Below are positions 23,901 to 32,348 of a stretch of DNA of 64,000 nucleotides, piece by piece (the first letter of the stretch is position 1; each line of letters starts with the position of its first letter). The position numbers were made by a program, and so were the translations under genes. Source of the DNA: Paenibacillus rubinfantis (GTDB lineage: Bacteria; Bacillota; Bacilli; Paenibacillales; Paenibacillaceae); assembly GCF_001486505.1 (NCBI RefSeq), contig NZ_LN909066.1:199795-263794 (forward strand), in the 5' to 3' direction. The notes below the pieces were generated by a model. The model saw only the letters and a list, made by a program, of their open reading frames with translations. It had not been told where the DNA came from and searched no databases.

Positions 23901-25295
23901 AGGGATCCGTTCATGCGGATTAACAAAGGTTGCGTATCGATCGATCTCTTTGCCCTCCTGCATTTTCACCGCGGCAATTTCAATGATTTTGTTCTGCGTC
24001 ACCGACAAACCGGTGGTCTCGATGTCAAAAACGATGTAGGTCGCCGACTTCAAGTCATCGCCCCGAGGGTTAAGCACAACCGCCACATTGTCGTTTACGA
24101 CGTTGGCTTCCACACCGTAAATCATTTTAATGCCGTTTTTCTTTGCCGCTTTCGCCGCATCGGGGAAGCTTTGCACACCGCCATGATCCGTGACGGCGAT
24201 CGCTTTATGCCCCCATTTGGCGGCCATCTTCACGTAATCGCCAATCGGCGTTACGGCGTCCATCGTGCTCATGGTCGTATGCAGATGGAACTCGACCCGC
24301 TTCTCCGGCGCATTGTCCTTGCGTCCCGGCGGTGCGGAAACCTCGCATAGATCGGAAGGAATCATCACCAGCTCTGGGACCGGCATAAAGCGGTCCATTT
24401 CCACTTTGCCCCGCGCTTTGATCCACTTGCCGTTGGCGAGTTGCCCCATGACTTTTAAGTCTTCTTTATTTTTGGCGAACAATTTCAGCTGCAGGGAATC
24501 GGAAAAATCGGTCAGGAAAAACACAAACAACGTGTTGCCATTGCGCAGCTCCTTGCGGTCCAGGCCAAAGATCGTACCCTGAATCGTAATCTTTTTCTCT
24601 TCGTCCTGGATTTGCTGCATCGGTACCGGCGGTTCCTTGATGTCGTTCCCAAGCTGCAGCTTGATCACTTCTCCTTCAACTTCCTCCGGAGGTGCCTCAA
24701 CCGTTATGCTCTCCATCATCTTCTGGATGACCTCTCGCTCTTCCTCCACGATCCGCTGCTGGAACTCCTCAAACGCTTCGACGTTCGTCTCGCCGGTTTG
24801 CAGCTTAATCCTTAACGGCAAGCCAAAATACGTTTCGTAATATGCCGTGATGGCTTTGTCGATTTGCTTTTTGCGTGCCAATTCCAGTGCCATCGCATCG
24901 CTAAACGTCACCGTCACCACATCACCGTCTACGTCAAACCCGGCTCTCGCCATCCAGCCGTTCACCGACGGAACTTGGCGTTTCACCCATTCGATAAACA
25001 GAGACCAATATTCCCCCACGATGTCCTTGGGGGACAAGCCGCCGTAATGAAACTCAAAGGTAATGATGGCGATATGCTCCATCCGCTCCCTGACCCGCAG
25101 GCAAAACGTACGGTAGGCCTGGGCCGGCACCAGCGTATCCTTCTGAATGGTGATTCTCCACTCCCGATTGCTGCGGCTGACCTCTACCTTTTCGATATGT
25201 CCGTCAAGAAAGTACGGATCGACCAGCGAAGCGGGCACCTCCGCCTGCTTCATCAACAGCTCCAGCCGGTTTCTCTTGTCTTGCGTCTCGGTCAT
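20982..25295 (-). CDS. polC: DNA polymerase III, PolC-type alpha subunit
   Basis: PolC is the replicative DNA polymerase of low-GC Gram-positives with built-in proofreading. From the ATG at 25295 it is 1437 residues, the same length as B. subtilis PolC. The order is N-terminal domain, OB fold (about 235-310), PHP domain with HLHTTMS (337-343) and DHGG (370-373), inserted 3'-5' exonuclease starting DIETTG (424-429), a Cys4 zinc segment (CQNPEC...CPKC), and the palm motif DIDLNFSG. GGGGAGAGG precedes the ATG; the frame is open to 25445 but unsupported. Confidence 0.98.
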   Translation of the reverse strand: MTETQDKRNRLELLMKQAEVPASLVDPYFLDGHIEKVEVSRSNREWRITIQKDTLVPAQAYRTFCLRVRERMEHIAIITFEFHYGGLSPKDIVGEYWSLFIEWVKRQVPSVNGWMARAGFDVDGDVVTVTFSDAMALELARKKQIDKAITAYYETYFGLPLRIKLQTGETNVEAFEEFQQRIVEEEREVIQKMMESITVEAPPEEVEGEVIKLQLGNDIKEPPVPMQQIQDEEKKITIQGTIFGLDRKELRNGNTLFVFFLTDFSDSLQLKLFAKNKEDLKVMGQLANGKWIKARGKVEMDRFMPVPELVMIPSDLCEVSAPPGRKDNAPEKRVEFHLHTTMSTMDAVTPIGDYVKMAAKWGHKAIAVTDHGGVQSFPDAAKAAKKNGIKMIYGVEANVVNDNVAVVLNPRGDDLKSATYIVFDIETTGLSVTQNKIIEIAAVKMQEGKEIDRYATFVNPHERIPYHIQQLTNINDDMVKDAPDVEPVLKRFVEFAGDGILVAHNARFDYDFVNAKLKELGLPIMENPVLDTLELARMLFPTMKNHRLNTLAAKYKVSLENHHRAIDDTLALGEILNGLLDDAAKIEGYKSLDRLNDKVGKDLSNARPFHCGIYALNPVGKKNLFKLISMSHTEYFKRVPCIPKSKLVEMREGLLILSGCEKGEFFETVLNKSVEEAEAVAEFYDVLEIQPLTMYMHLVEKGLVGGTEELETAIRKVVEIGMKLDKPVIATGNVHYLDPKDKLYRDITIHGITGFSPLKDIRKPDAHFRTTEEMLEEFAFLGQEKAFEVVVTNTAALADQFEELELFPDKLFTPIIEGADEEIRRTCYDTAKSIYGEDLPEVIIKRLEKELEPIIKYGFSANYLISERLVKKSNQDGYLVGSRGSVGSSVVALFLGISEVNPLPAHYICQNPECKHSEWFLDGSVPSGFDLPDKNCPKCNGKLKGEGQDIPFETFLGFKGDKVPDIDLNFSGEYQPVAHNYTKVLFGEKNVFRAGTIGTVAEKTAFGFAKKYEEEHNKNWRGAELNRLATGCTGVKRSTGQHPGGIVVVPDYIEVEDITPVQFPADDTGAEWKTTHFDYHAFDANLLKLDILGHDDPTMMRMLQDLTGVDPQTIPMNDPKVMSMFNSTESLGVAPEQIRTPVATYGIPEMGTKFVRQMLVESQPSSFADLLQISGLSHGTGVWLGNAQELIKNGTCNIKTVIGCRDDIMLFLIYKAGMDAGLAFKITESVRKGKGLTPEWIEEMKKCKVPQWYIDSCLKIQYMFPKAHAAAYVISAVRTAYFKLYYPIEYYATYFSVRGEDFDIELCCQGYEAIYRKIEEIEQKGFQALPKEKNMLPILEMALEMTARGFHFKQIDLYRSDATKFIVDGDSLIPPFSALAGIGENAAKNIAAAKEQGEFLSVEDFQQKSKASKTIVELLGSMGCFRGLPESNQLSLF

Positions 25296-25473
25296 GTCCT
25301 CTCCCCTCACCTTGCTAGCTGACTTATTGCCTTGGATCCAAAAAGAGCTTCCGGCGGTTGACCGGCGGCGTGAAAAGCCTGCAGGCGCTGACTGCCGAAA
25401 GCCCTCTTGTTGTTCTGTCGTTCGCCTGCGTCCCAAGTTCCCCAAAGCTCTTGCGGGACTCTAAGGCGACATC

Positions 25474-26925
25474 TTAATAGGCTCTGGCAAAAACGACGGT
25501 ATGCTTTGCTTTATTCCCACAAACGAGGCAAGTTTCTTTCGTAGTGTCCGGATGGAACGGAATATTGCGGCTGGTCGCTCCCGTCTCTTCCTTCACTTGG
25601 CGTTCGCAAGCTTCCGAACCACACCAGCCGGCCAAGGTAAAGCCGCGTTTCTCTTCGATGCTTGCCTTCATTTCATCCAAAGTGTCGACGCTGTAGAAAT
25701 GCTCTTCGCGGAAAGCTTTGGCCCGTTCGTACATTTCTTGATGGACCTGCTCCAGCATCGCTTGAACCTCTTCAACCAAACGGTCCTGCTGAATCACCTT
25801 CTTCTCGCCGCTGATGCGGGAGACAAGTACGCAGACGCCGTTCTCCATATCGCGAGGCCCGATTTCCAAACGAACCGGTACGCCGCGCATTTCGTATTCG
25901 TTAAACTTCCAGCCTGGGCGGAAGTCCGCACGATCATCGATGCCAACGCGAATGCCTGCTTTTTTCAGCTCGGCAAACAGCTCATCCGCTCTGCCTACGA
26001 CCGCTTCCCATGTTTTTGGCGGGCCGATCGGAATGATCATGACCTGCTTCGGCGCAACCTTCGGCGGCAATGCCAATCCGCGGTCATCCCCGTGCACCAT
26101 GATCAGCGAGCCGATCAACCGGGTGCTGACGCCCCAAGAGGTGGTATGAACATATTCGCGAACGTTCTCGCGGTTCAAATATTGAATATCAAATGCGGTT
26201 GCAAAGTTGGTGCCCAGATAGTGGGAAGTCCCGGCCTGTACAGCACGGCCATCCTTCATCATTGCTTCAATGGAGTAGGTATCCACCGCGCCGGCGAATT
26301 TCTCGGACGGTGTTTTTTGGCCGACGATCACCGGGATCGCCAAGTAATTTTCCACGAAATCGCGGTAAATTTCCAGCATCCGCATCGTTTCTTCGCGCGC
26401 TTCCTGCTCGTTTTCATGGGCCGTATGGCCCTCCTGCCACAGGAATTCGCTCGTACGAAGGAACGGCAACGTCCGTTTCTCCCAACGGACAACGTTCGCC
26501 CATTGGTTAATCAGCACCGGCAAATCGCGGTAAGATTGGATCCATTTTTCGTACATATGCCCAATCATTGTTTCGGAGGTCGGACGAATCGCCAGACGCT
26601 CCTCCAGCTTCTCACCGGCCGCTTCCGTCACCCAAGGCAACTCCGGATTAAAGCCTTCGACGTGTTCCTTTTCCTTCTGGAAGAAGCTCTCCGGAATAAA
26701 CAGCGGGAAATAAGCGTTGCGATGGCCCGTTTCCTTAAAGCGGCGGTCCAGCTCGGCCTGGATATGCTCCCAGATCTCGTAGCCGTCCGGCTTAAATACG
26801 ATACAGCCGCGGACCGGCGAGTAATCCATGAGATCCGCTTTTTTGATAACGTCGATGTACCAGCGGGAAAAGTCTACTCCCTGCGGGGTAATCTCCGTGA
26901 CGAATTGTTTCTCCTCGTTTGCCAT
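25474..26925 (-). CDS. proS: Prolyl-tRNA synthetase, archaeal/eukaryotic-like type
   Basis: ProRS charges tRNA-Pro with proline. At 483 residues it lacks the YbaK-like editing insertion of the roughly 565-residue bacterial type found at this locus in B. subtilis. Class II motifs are seen as RPTSETMIGHMYEKW, RTSEFLWQEGHTAH and the segment GDDRGLALPPKVAP. A C-terminal domain has WCGSEAC and CLVCG (Cys4 zinc site) and ends in FARAY, typical of the archaeal-like form. It follows rseP by 78 nt; no T-box leader is visible there. Confidence 0.95.
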   Translation of the reverse strand: MANEEKQFVTEITPQGVDFSRWYIDVIKKADLMDYSPVRGCIVFKPDGYEIWEHIQAELDRRFKETGHRNAYFPLFIPESFFQKEKEHVEGFNPELPWVTEAAGEKLEERLAIRPTSETMIGHMYEKWIQSYRDLPVLINQWANVVRWEKRTLPFLRTSEFLWQEGHTAHENEQEAREETMRMLEIYRDFVENYLAIPVIVGQKTPSEKFAGAVDTYSIEAMMKDGRAVQAGTSHYLGTNFATAFDIQYLNRENVREYVHTTSWGVSTRLIGSLIMVHGDDRGLALPPKVAPKQVMIIPIGPPKTWEAVVGRADELFAELKKAGIRVGIDDRADFRPGWKFNEYEMRGVPVRLEIGPRDMENGVCVLVSRISGEKKVIQQDRLVEEVQAMLEQVHQEMYERAKAFREEHFYSVDTLDEMKASIEEKRGFTLAGWCGSEACERQVKEETGATSRNIPFHPDTTKETCLVCGNKAKHTVVFARAY

Positions 26926-27003
26926 AAGAACCTTTGTCCTCCCGTAAAAACCACAAGTTTAATGTACTCGCGCGCCGATCGGCGGCTGCCTCCGTCAGCA
27001 GGA

Positions 27004-28278
27004 TCAGCCGTGAATCAAGCGCAGTATGTCGTTATAAGTGACCGCGATCATCAACAGGAACAGCATCGCAAATCCGATGAAATGCACCATGCCTTCGCGG
27101 TTTGGATCGATCGGTTTGCCGCGCAGGGCCTCGACCCCAAGGAAAATGAGCCGACTCCCATCCAATGCAGGGATTGGCAGCAGGTTAAAGATCCCCAGAT
27201 AAAGGCTCAAAATGGCGGCCCAATACGTTAATTGCACGATGCCTTGCTTCGCAATTTGGCCGGTAACCTCAAACGTGCGGACCGGACCTCCCAAATCGTC
27301 CATGTTAAAGCGGTTGATCAACTGCTGGAAGCCGAGGAAAATCGCTTTGGTCGTGTTGACCATATCTTCCCCCGCGACCTGGAACGTCTCCCCAAAGGAT
27401 GCGCTGCGCGTCGGAAAAACCGTAATGATCGTACTTCCGATTTTGCCCGCTTCATTCTCTGCCCCTTTCGGGGTGATCGTGACCTGCAACGTCTCTTCGC
27501 CGCGTTTGACCGTCCATGTCATCGGCTTGTTTTTTGAAGCTTGGATCATTTCGATCATTTTATTCGCATCGGTCCCTACCGGAGTTCCGTTGATCGTTTC
27601 GATGATATCTCCCGTTTTCAAGCCAACTTCTTCAGCCGGCATCCCTTGCATCACCTCGCCGATTTGCAGGTGGCTCGGTTGCTCCAGGGGAATCCCCCCC
27701 ATTTGCGTATGCAAGGCAAACAGCACAAAGGCCAAGATAAAGTTCATCAGCGGACCTGCAAAGATCGATAAGGCGCGCTGGCCCACCGTCTTGCTGCCGT
27801 ACTGCCGATCTCTAGGGGCAATTTGCGTCTCTTTCCCCTTCGTCACCAACATCGCTTGCGGATGGACTTGGTAGGTCAGCGTCTCGCCGTCTACGTCCAA
27901 ACGTACCTTGAGATCGTCTTCGAGATCGATATACTGTACTTCGCCGCGGATCACGTTTTTACGGCTGTCCAGCCGGTCCAGGTAAATCTTCCGAACCTGA
28001 TCGTTCTCCAAACGCAAGGCGACGGTCTGTCCATCTGAGATTTGAACCAACTCCGGATCCTCGCCGGCCATCCGCGCGTAGCCGCCGAAAGGTAGCAAAC
28101 GCAAAGTGAACTGGGTCTCGTCCCGTTTAAAAGACAGCAGTTTCGGGCCGAAACCGATGGCAAATTCCCGTACCAAAATGCCGGCACGCTTCGCAAAGAA
28201 GTAATGTCCCCATTCATGCACCGTGACGATGACAAAAAACATAAGCACCGTCAAAAATATGATTTTCAGCAATTCCAA
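27004..28278 (-). CDS. rseP: RseP/RasP site-2 intramembrane metalloprotease
   Basis: This integral-membrane zinc protease cuts transmembrane segments of anti-sigma factors and leftover signal peptides. The 424-residue protein has the zinc motif HEWGH in the first membrane helix, a PDZ domain around EEVGLKTGDIIETINGTPVG, and the second active-site motif NLLPIPALDGSRL. The TTG at 28278 is chosen because AAGGGGG lies about 10 nt upstream. The open frame extends to 28314 without support. It lies between dxr and proS, as in Bacillus. Confidence 0.95.
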   Translation of the reverse strand: MELLKIIFLTVLMFFVIVTVHEWGHYFFAKRAGILVREFAIGFGPKLLSFKRDETQFTLRLLPFGGYARMAGEDPELVQISDGQTVALRLENDQVRKIYLDRLDSRKNVIRGEVQYIDLEDDLKVRLDVDGETLTYQVHPQAMLVTKGKETQIAPRDRQYGSKTVGQRALSIFAGPLMNFILAFVLFALHTQMGGIPLEQPSHLQIGEVMQGMPAEEVGLKTGDIIETINGTPVGTDANKMIEMIQASKNKPMTWTVKRGEETLQVTITPKGAENEAGKIGSTIITVFPTRSASFGETFQVAGEDMVNTTKAIFLGFQQLINRFNMDDLGGPVRTFEVTGQIAKQGIVQLTYWAAILSLYLGIFNLLPIPALDGSRLIFLGVEALRGKPIDPNREGMVHFIGFAMLFLLMIAVTYNDILRLIHG

Positions 28279-28397
28279 GCGTAAGCATCCCCCTTCTGGC
28301 CACGGATCGTCCAACGTTACTTTAGATTAATATATTCTCCGATCAGGCACAAGAGAATACCGCCACCCCAGCTTTTGAGCACGAAGCGAAACAAACC

Positions 28398-29537
28398 TTA
28401 CAACGTCTCGGCTAAAGCTCTAGCCCAGCGATCCGCTTCGCGAATCGTTTCCAGATCCGGATGAGCCTGCGCTTCATGTTTGGCTAAAGCTGTTTCGATA
28501 ATGCTCTCGATCTGCAAGAAGGGAATATCCCCTTTCAAAAAGCGGGCAACGGCTGCTTCATTCGCGGCGTTATAAACGCTGGTTGCCGTACCTCCTATTT
28601 TACCACATTCGTAGGCTAGTCTTAAACAAGGGAACCGGTCAAAGTCCATCTCGCGAAAATGCAGCTTCCCGACCTCAGCCAACGACAACCGCTTTGCAGC
28701 AGACGTCCAGCGGTGTGGATAGGTTAACGCATATTGGATCGGCACGCGCATATCCGGAGTTCCCAGTTGTGCGATCACGCTGCCGTCACGATACTCAACG
28801 AAGGAGTGGATGATGCTTTCCGGGTGCAGCAACACTCCGATCTGCTCAAAAGGAAGATCAAACAGCCAGTGGGCTTCGATCACTTCCAATCCTTTGTTGA
28901 CCATCGTGGCTGAATCGATGGTGATTTTAGCGCCCATCGCCCAGTTTGGATGCTTTAAGGCATCCTCCACCGTGACATCCTTTAGCAGTTCTCTTGACAG
29001 ATCGCGGAACGATCCGCCGGAGGCAGTTAATGTGATTTGACCAACTTCTTCCCGATGCTCTCCATTCAAGCATTGAAAAATAGCCGAGTGCTCGCTATCC
29101 ACGGGAAGCAACGCTACTCCCTTACGCCGGGCCAATTCCGTTACCAGATGTCCCGCCGTAACCAGCGTCTCCTTGTTCGCCAACGCGATATGCTTGCCTT
29201 CCTCGATAGCCGCTAACGTCGCAGGCAGTCCCGCGCTGCCGACAATGGCTGTCACCACCGTATCGGCATCGGTTCCCGCCGCCACTTCAATCAAACCCTG
29301 GTCGCCATAAAAAAGCTCCACGCCATCCGGCAGCTGCGGACGAATCCGGTCAGCCAACTCCTTGGTGGCTACAGATGCTTTTCGGGGCCGAAACTCGTGG
29401 ACTTGCTTAGCAAACAACTCGATATTGCTGCCAGCCGCCAAACCTTCCAGCCGAAACTCCTCGGGATAAGCTCGGAGGACGTCCAGCGTTTGCGTGCCGA
29501 TGGAACCGGTCGAGCCGATCAACGCGATTTTTTTCAT
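28398..29537 (-). CDS. dxr: 1-deoxy-D-xylulose 5-phosphate reductoisomerase
   Basis: Dxr rearranges and reduces DXP to 2-C-methyl-D-erythritol 4-phosphate in the MEP isoprenoid pathway, feeding UppS two genes away. The 379-residue protein has the NADPH motif GSTGSIGTQTLDVL, the active-site segments LPVDSEHSAIFQCL and SGGSFRDL, and NWAMGAKITIDSATMVNKG. The ATG at 29537 has GAGGTG just upstream; an in-frame TTG at 29555 is less likely. Confidence 0.97.
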   Translation of the reverse strand: MKKIALIGSTGSIGTQTLDVLRAYPEEFRLEGLAAGSNIELFAKQVHEFRPRKASVATKELADRIRPQLPDGVELFYGDQGLIEVAAGTDADTVVTAIVGSAGLPATLAAIEEGKHIALANKETLVTAGHLVTELARRKGVALLPVDSEHSAIFQCLNGEHREEVGQITLTASGGSFRDLSRELLKDVTVEDALKHPNWAMGAKITIDSATMVNKGLEVIEAHWLFDLPFEQIGVLLHPESIIHSFVEYRDGSVIAQLGTPDMRVPIQYALTYPHRWTSAAKRLSLAEVGKLHFREMDFDRFPCLRLAYECGKIGGTATSVYNAANEAAVARFLKGDIPFLQIESIIETALAKHEAQAHPDLETIREADRWARALAETL

Positions 29538-29591
29538 GCTGCACCTCGTGTTCAAAGAGATTCAAAGGGATCCACAGAGATCCCTCACCTT

Positions 29592-29776
29592 CTAACGGAC
29601 CGTAGCGCCGTTATTTATCTATTTCCCGATCATTTCCCGTTCTAACGGACTCCAGGGACTTTATCTGGAGCCAAAAGCACCAAACCGGATGCCTTTTACC
29701 CAAATAAGGTCTCTGAGGTCCGTTAGTTTGCGAACCCCTTCCTTTTTACAGCAATAAGGCCTCTGGAGTCCGTTAG
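29592..29776. repeat. CTAACGGAC-type palindromic repeats
   Basis: Four related 22-25 bp units lie in the dxr-cdsA gap: CTAACGGAC... at 29592 and 29642, and the inverse ...GTCCGTTAG at 29702-29726 and 29752-29776. The 29642 and 29702 units form an imperfect stem of about 23 bp with CTTTAT/ATAAGG tips. A diverged relative lies at 6306-6329. The pattern looks like a dispersed palindromic family rather than a gene. Confidence 0.75.
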
Positions 29777-29796
29777 CTCGCCTTGCAAAGTTTCTT

Positions 29797-30131
29797 CAGC
29801 ACCGAGAAGGTTGGACGAAGCTAGGGACTGAGTAGCGCAGCGTAGCTGGAAGCTACGTGAGCAACGGAAGGCCCGGCTGAGTTCAAGATTCGACGTCGAA
29901 TCCCCATCTCTGCATCCCCCTCGTGCGGGGAGGCCGATTCTCAATCGACCCGTTCAATAAAAGATTGAAAATCGGGTTTTCAGCACCGAGAAGGTTGGAC
30001 GAAGCTAGGGACTGAGTAGCGCAGCGTAGCTGGAAGCTACGTGAGCAACGGAAGGCCCGGCTGAGTTCAAGATTCGACGTCGAATCCCCATCTCTGCATC
30101 CCCTTCGTGCGGGGAGGCCGATTTTCAATCT
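29797..30131 (+). repeat. Intergenic structured repeat, locus 2 (tandem 184-bp units)
   Basis: A 184-bp unit (29797-29980) is followed by a second, nearly identical but shorter copy (29981-30131). Each contains the 103-nt core (29799-29901, 29983-30085) also found at 20769-20870, then a CCCC-loop-GGGG hairpin and a CCGATTnTCAATC tail. In the first unit the tail can pair with GATTGAAAATCGG at 29963-29975. Short minus-strand frames through both copies are repeat artefacts. The block fills the gap between cdsA and dxr. Confidence 0.85.
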
Positions 30132-30134
30132 ACC

Positions 30135-30935
30135 TTATTGAGGGAGAAGGGTGAGGATATGTATGAACGGGAACACCGCGATCCAACTATCGCACCGGTC
30201 CAAAATGCCTCCGTGGCCAGGCAGCAGCTTGCCGGAATCCTTAATGCCGTAGACACGTTTGTACGCCGATTGGATCAGGTCGCCGAATTGCCCTACCACT
30301 GCAGCGGAGATCCCGAGCAGGACGGCTCGTCCGACCGTAAGCAATCCACCGGAAGCAAACGCGAAGATCACGGCAACGATCACGGCTAGTAAGACGCCTC
30401 CCAGCGCCCCTTCCACGGTTTTGTTCGGGCTGATCGCGGGCCACAGCTTATTTTTGCCGAAGCGGCGGCCGGTGAAATACGCCCCCGCATCGCTGCTCCA
30501 TATCGCCGCCAACATAAGAAACGTCCAGAACAAGCCATGGCCGTCAGCCGTATTGCGTGTTTCCGCTATCGCCGCAAATCCGATGCCGACGTAAACCATA
30601 CCTAAATACAGCATGGCAACTTGGCCGATCGGCATCTCATTTTTGCTGATCACCGTCACAGCTAAAAAGAGCAGCATCCCCAACCACAACACCGCAGAAT
30701 CGCTGAGCGGTTGGGCGATATCGAGCAGACGCCACGGAAACGTGAAATAGACCACACCGAGGTACCCCAGTATAGCGGGTCCTTGGAATGCCGGGATACG
30801 GGTCATTCGCACAAATTCGTAATATCCGATCAGAGCCATAAGCAAAATAAGTACATGATAGAGGGTTCCGCCCAACCAGCACATTCCGAGGAAAAAGCCG
30901 CCGGCGATGATGCCCGTAATCAACCGCTGTTTCAC
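30135..30935 (-). CDS. cdsA: Phosphatidate cytidylyltransferase
   Basis: CdsA makes CDP-diacylglycerol from phosphatidic acid and CTP at the membrane, the branch point for phospholipids. The 266-residue protein is mostly hydrophobic helices and carries the signature SAYKR...KDSGKLLPGHGGILDR near its C-terminus (stated in two parts, about residues 218-245). The start is GTG at 30935 with AGGTG about 8 nt upstream. It follows uppS by 19 nt. Confidence 0.96.
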   Translation of the reverse strand: MKQRLITGIIAGGFFLGMCWLGGTLYHVLILLMALIGYYEFVRMTRIPAFQGPAILGYLGVVYFTFPWRLLDIAQPLSDSAVLWLGMLLFLAVTVISKNEMPIGQVAMLYLGMVYVGIGFAAIAETRNTADGHGLFWTFLMLAAIWSSDAGAYFTGRRFGKNKLWPAISPNKTVEGALGGVLLAVIVAVIFAFASGGLLTVGRAVLLGISAAVVGQFGDLIQSAYKRVYGIKDSGKLLPGHGGILDRCDSWIAVFPFIHILTLLPQ

Positions 30936-30954
30936 CAGTCAACACCTTCCATCG

Positions 30955-31722
30955 CTAGGTTAATCCACCGTATCGCCGCGTGCGGCGCTGATACTCTGCC
31001 ACCGCTTCAACCAAATGATCTTTGTTGAAATCCGGCCAGAGGGTATCCGTGAACCACAATTCACTATAAGCCGTTTGCCAGAGCATAAAGTTACTTAACC
31101 GCAATTCTCCACTCGTGCGAATCAGCAGGTCAGGATCAGGCAACCCGGCGGACAGCAACCGAGATTCGAACGTTTCGGCCGTAATGTCTTTCACCGACAA
31201 CTCTCCGGACTGAACCGCCTTGGCGATATCCTTTACACTTTCCGTAATCTCGCGACGGCTGCCGTAATTCAAGGCAAAATTCAAGATCAAGCCCGTGTTG
31301 TGCTTCGTCCGTTCAATCGCTTCCTTCATAGCGGCAATCGTATGCTTGGGCAATTCATCCGTATAGCCCATCATCCGCACCTGGACATTCTTCTCGACTA
31401 ACTCATCCAGTTCGATCGCCAGAAACTCTTGCGGAAGCGACATCAGATAATCAACCTCGTCCTTCGGCCGTTTCCAGTTTTCCGTTGAGAAAGCATACAG
31501 CGTCAAGATGGAAATGCCAAGTTCATCCGCCGCAATCGTCGCCCGCTTCACGGCTTTCATCCCCGATCGATGGCCAACGATTCGCGGCATTCCCAGCTTG
31601 CGCGCCCATCTTCCGTTACCATCCATTATAATGGCGACATGGTTCGGGATATTGTCCGGGGACAAGCTGACGGATGCCCCAGGATTTTTCTTTTTCCGCC
31701 AGGGTTGAAATAGCTTGATCAT
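30955..31722 (-). CDS. uppS: Undecaprenyl diphosphate synthase
   Basis: UppS adds eight isoprene units in cis to farnesyl diphosphate, making the lipid carrier for cell-wall synthesis. The signature HVAIIMDGNGRWA contains the catalytic aspartate, with VGHRSGMKAVKR and YAFSTENWKRP following. The C-terminal SGELRLSNFMLWQTAYSE matches substrate-binding regions. The length of 255 is normal. An attenuator or terminator hairpin lies between frr and this gene. Confidence 0.97.
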   Translation of the reverse strand: MIKLFQPWRKKKNPGASVSLSPDNIPNHVAIIMDGNGRWARKLGMPRIVGHRSGMKAVKRATIAADELGISILTLYAFSTENWKRPKDEVDYLMSLPQEFLAIELDELVEKNVQVRMMGYTDELPKHTIAAMKEAIERTKHNTGLILNFALNYGSRREITESVKDIAKAVQSGELSVKDITAETFESRLLSAGLPDPDLLIRTSGELRLSNFMLWQTAYSELWFTDTLWPDFNKDHLVEAVAEYQRRTRRYGGLT

Positions 31723-31747
31723 TCCTTTTCCTCCAGCCGATGATGAA

Positions 31748-31796
31748 AAAGAGACAAAACCCCACCGTAAAAGGAGGGGCCGCTTTTTGTCTCTTA
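31748..31796 (-). terminator. Terminator after frr
   Basis: On the minus strand AGAGACAAAA pairs with TTTTGTCTCT, with an inner CCCC/GGGG stem, and ends in TTTTT. It overlaps the end of frr and lies just before uppS, so it probably limits readthrough. Confidence 0.8.
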
Positions 31797-32348
31797 AACT
31801 TCCATGATCTCTTTTTCTTTCGCAGCGAGGACCTTATCCACTTCCGCGATAAATTTATCTGTCGTTTTCTGAATGTCTTCCTGATGCCGGCGCGATTCGT
31901 CCTCCGAAATATCGGTTTTCTCTAGCTTCTTGATGTCATCGTTCGCGTCACGGCGAATGTTGCGGATGGCGACCTTCGCCTCTTCGCCGAATTTCTTCGT
32001 CATCTTCACGAGCTCGACACGACGTTCTTCGGTCAAGGCCGGAATCGATAAGCGAATGGATGTCCCGTCGTTCGCGGGGGTTAAACCGAGATCCGATTTC
32101 TGGATCGCCCGCTCAATCTCCGATAACGACGATTTATCCCAAGGCTGGATCATCAACGTCCGAGAATCCGGCGTGTTGATATTGGCCAACTGGTTGATTG
32201 GGGTCGGCGAACCGTAGTAATCAACCTGAACGCGATCAAGCAGCGAAGGCGTAGCTCTTCCGGCGCGCAGCGTCGCAAGATCTCTTTTCAGTGCCTGAAT
32301 CGCTTTGTCCATGCGTTCTTCAGCATGTTTCTTAATCGTTTGCGGCAT
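31794..32348 (-). CDS. frr: Ribosome recycling factor
   Basis: RRF splits post-termination ribosomes together with EF-G. The 184-residue protein shows the family segments LATLRAGRATPSLLD, VDYYGSPTPINQLA and NDGTSIRLSIPALTEERR. Its ATG shares one base with the pyrH stop (TAATG), so translation is coupled. Confidence 0.97.
   Translation of the reverse strand: MPQTIKKHAEERMDKAIQALKRDLATLRAGRATPSLLDRVQVDYYGSPTPINQLANINTPDSRTLMIQPWDKSSLSEIERAIQKSDLGLTPANDGTSIRLSIPALTEERRVELVKMTKKFGEEAKVAIRNIRRDANDDIKKLEKTDISEDESRRHQEDIQKTTDKFIAEVDKVLAAKEKEIMEV

Noticed and set aside
25343..25452. AAGAGCTT/AAGCTCTT inverted pair ahead of polC with a following T run
   Set aside because: The arms are only 8 bp and about 100 nt apart, so a functional attenuator cannot be supported.
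26926..27003. T-box leader before proS
   Set aside because: The 78-nt gap is too short and lacks the conserved T-box and specifier elements.
25501..27231. 576-codon open frame on the plus strand opposite proS and rseP
   Set aside because: It spans two real genes and their gap in antisense, with no ribosome site or recognisable domain.
29723..30128. Two short minus-strand frames sharing a near-identical protein sequence
   Set aside because: They run through the tandem structured repeat and owe their similarity to the duplicated DNA. No ribosome site precedes them.
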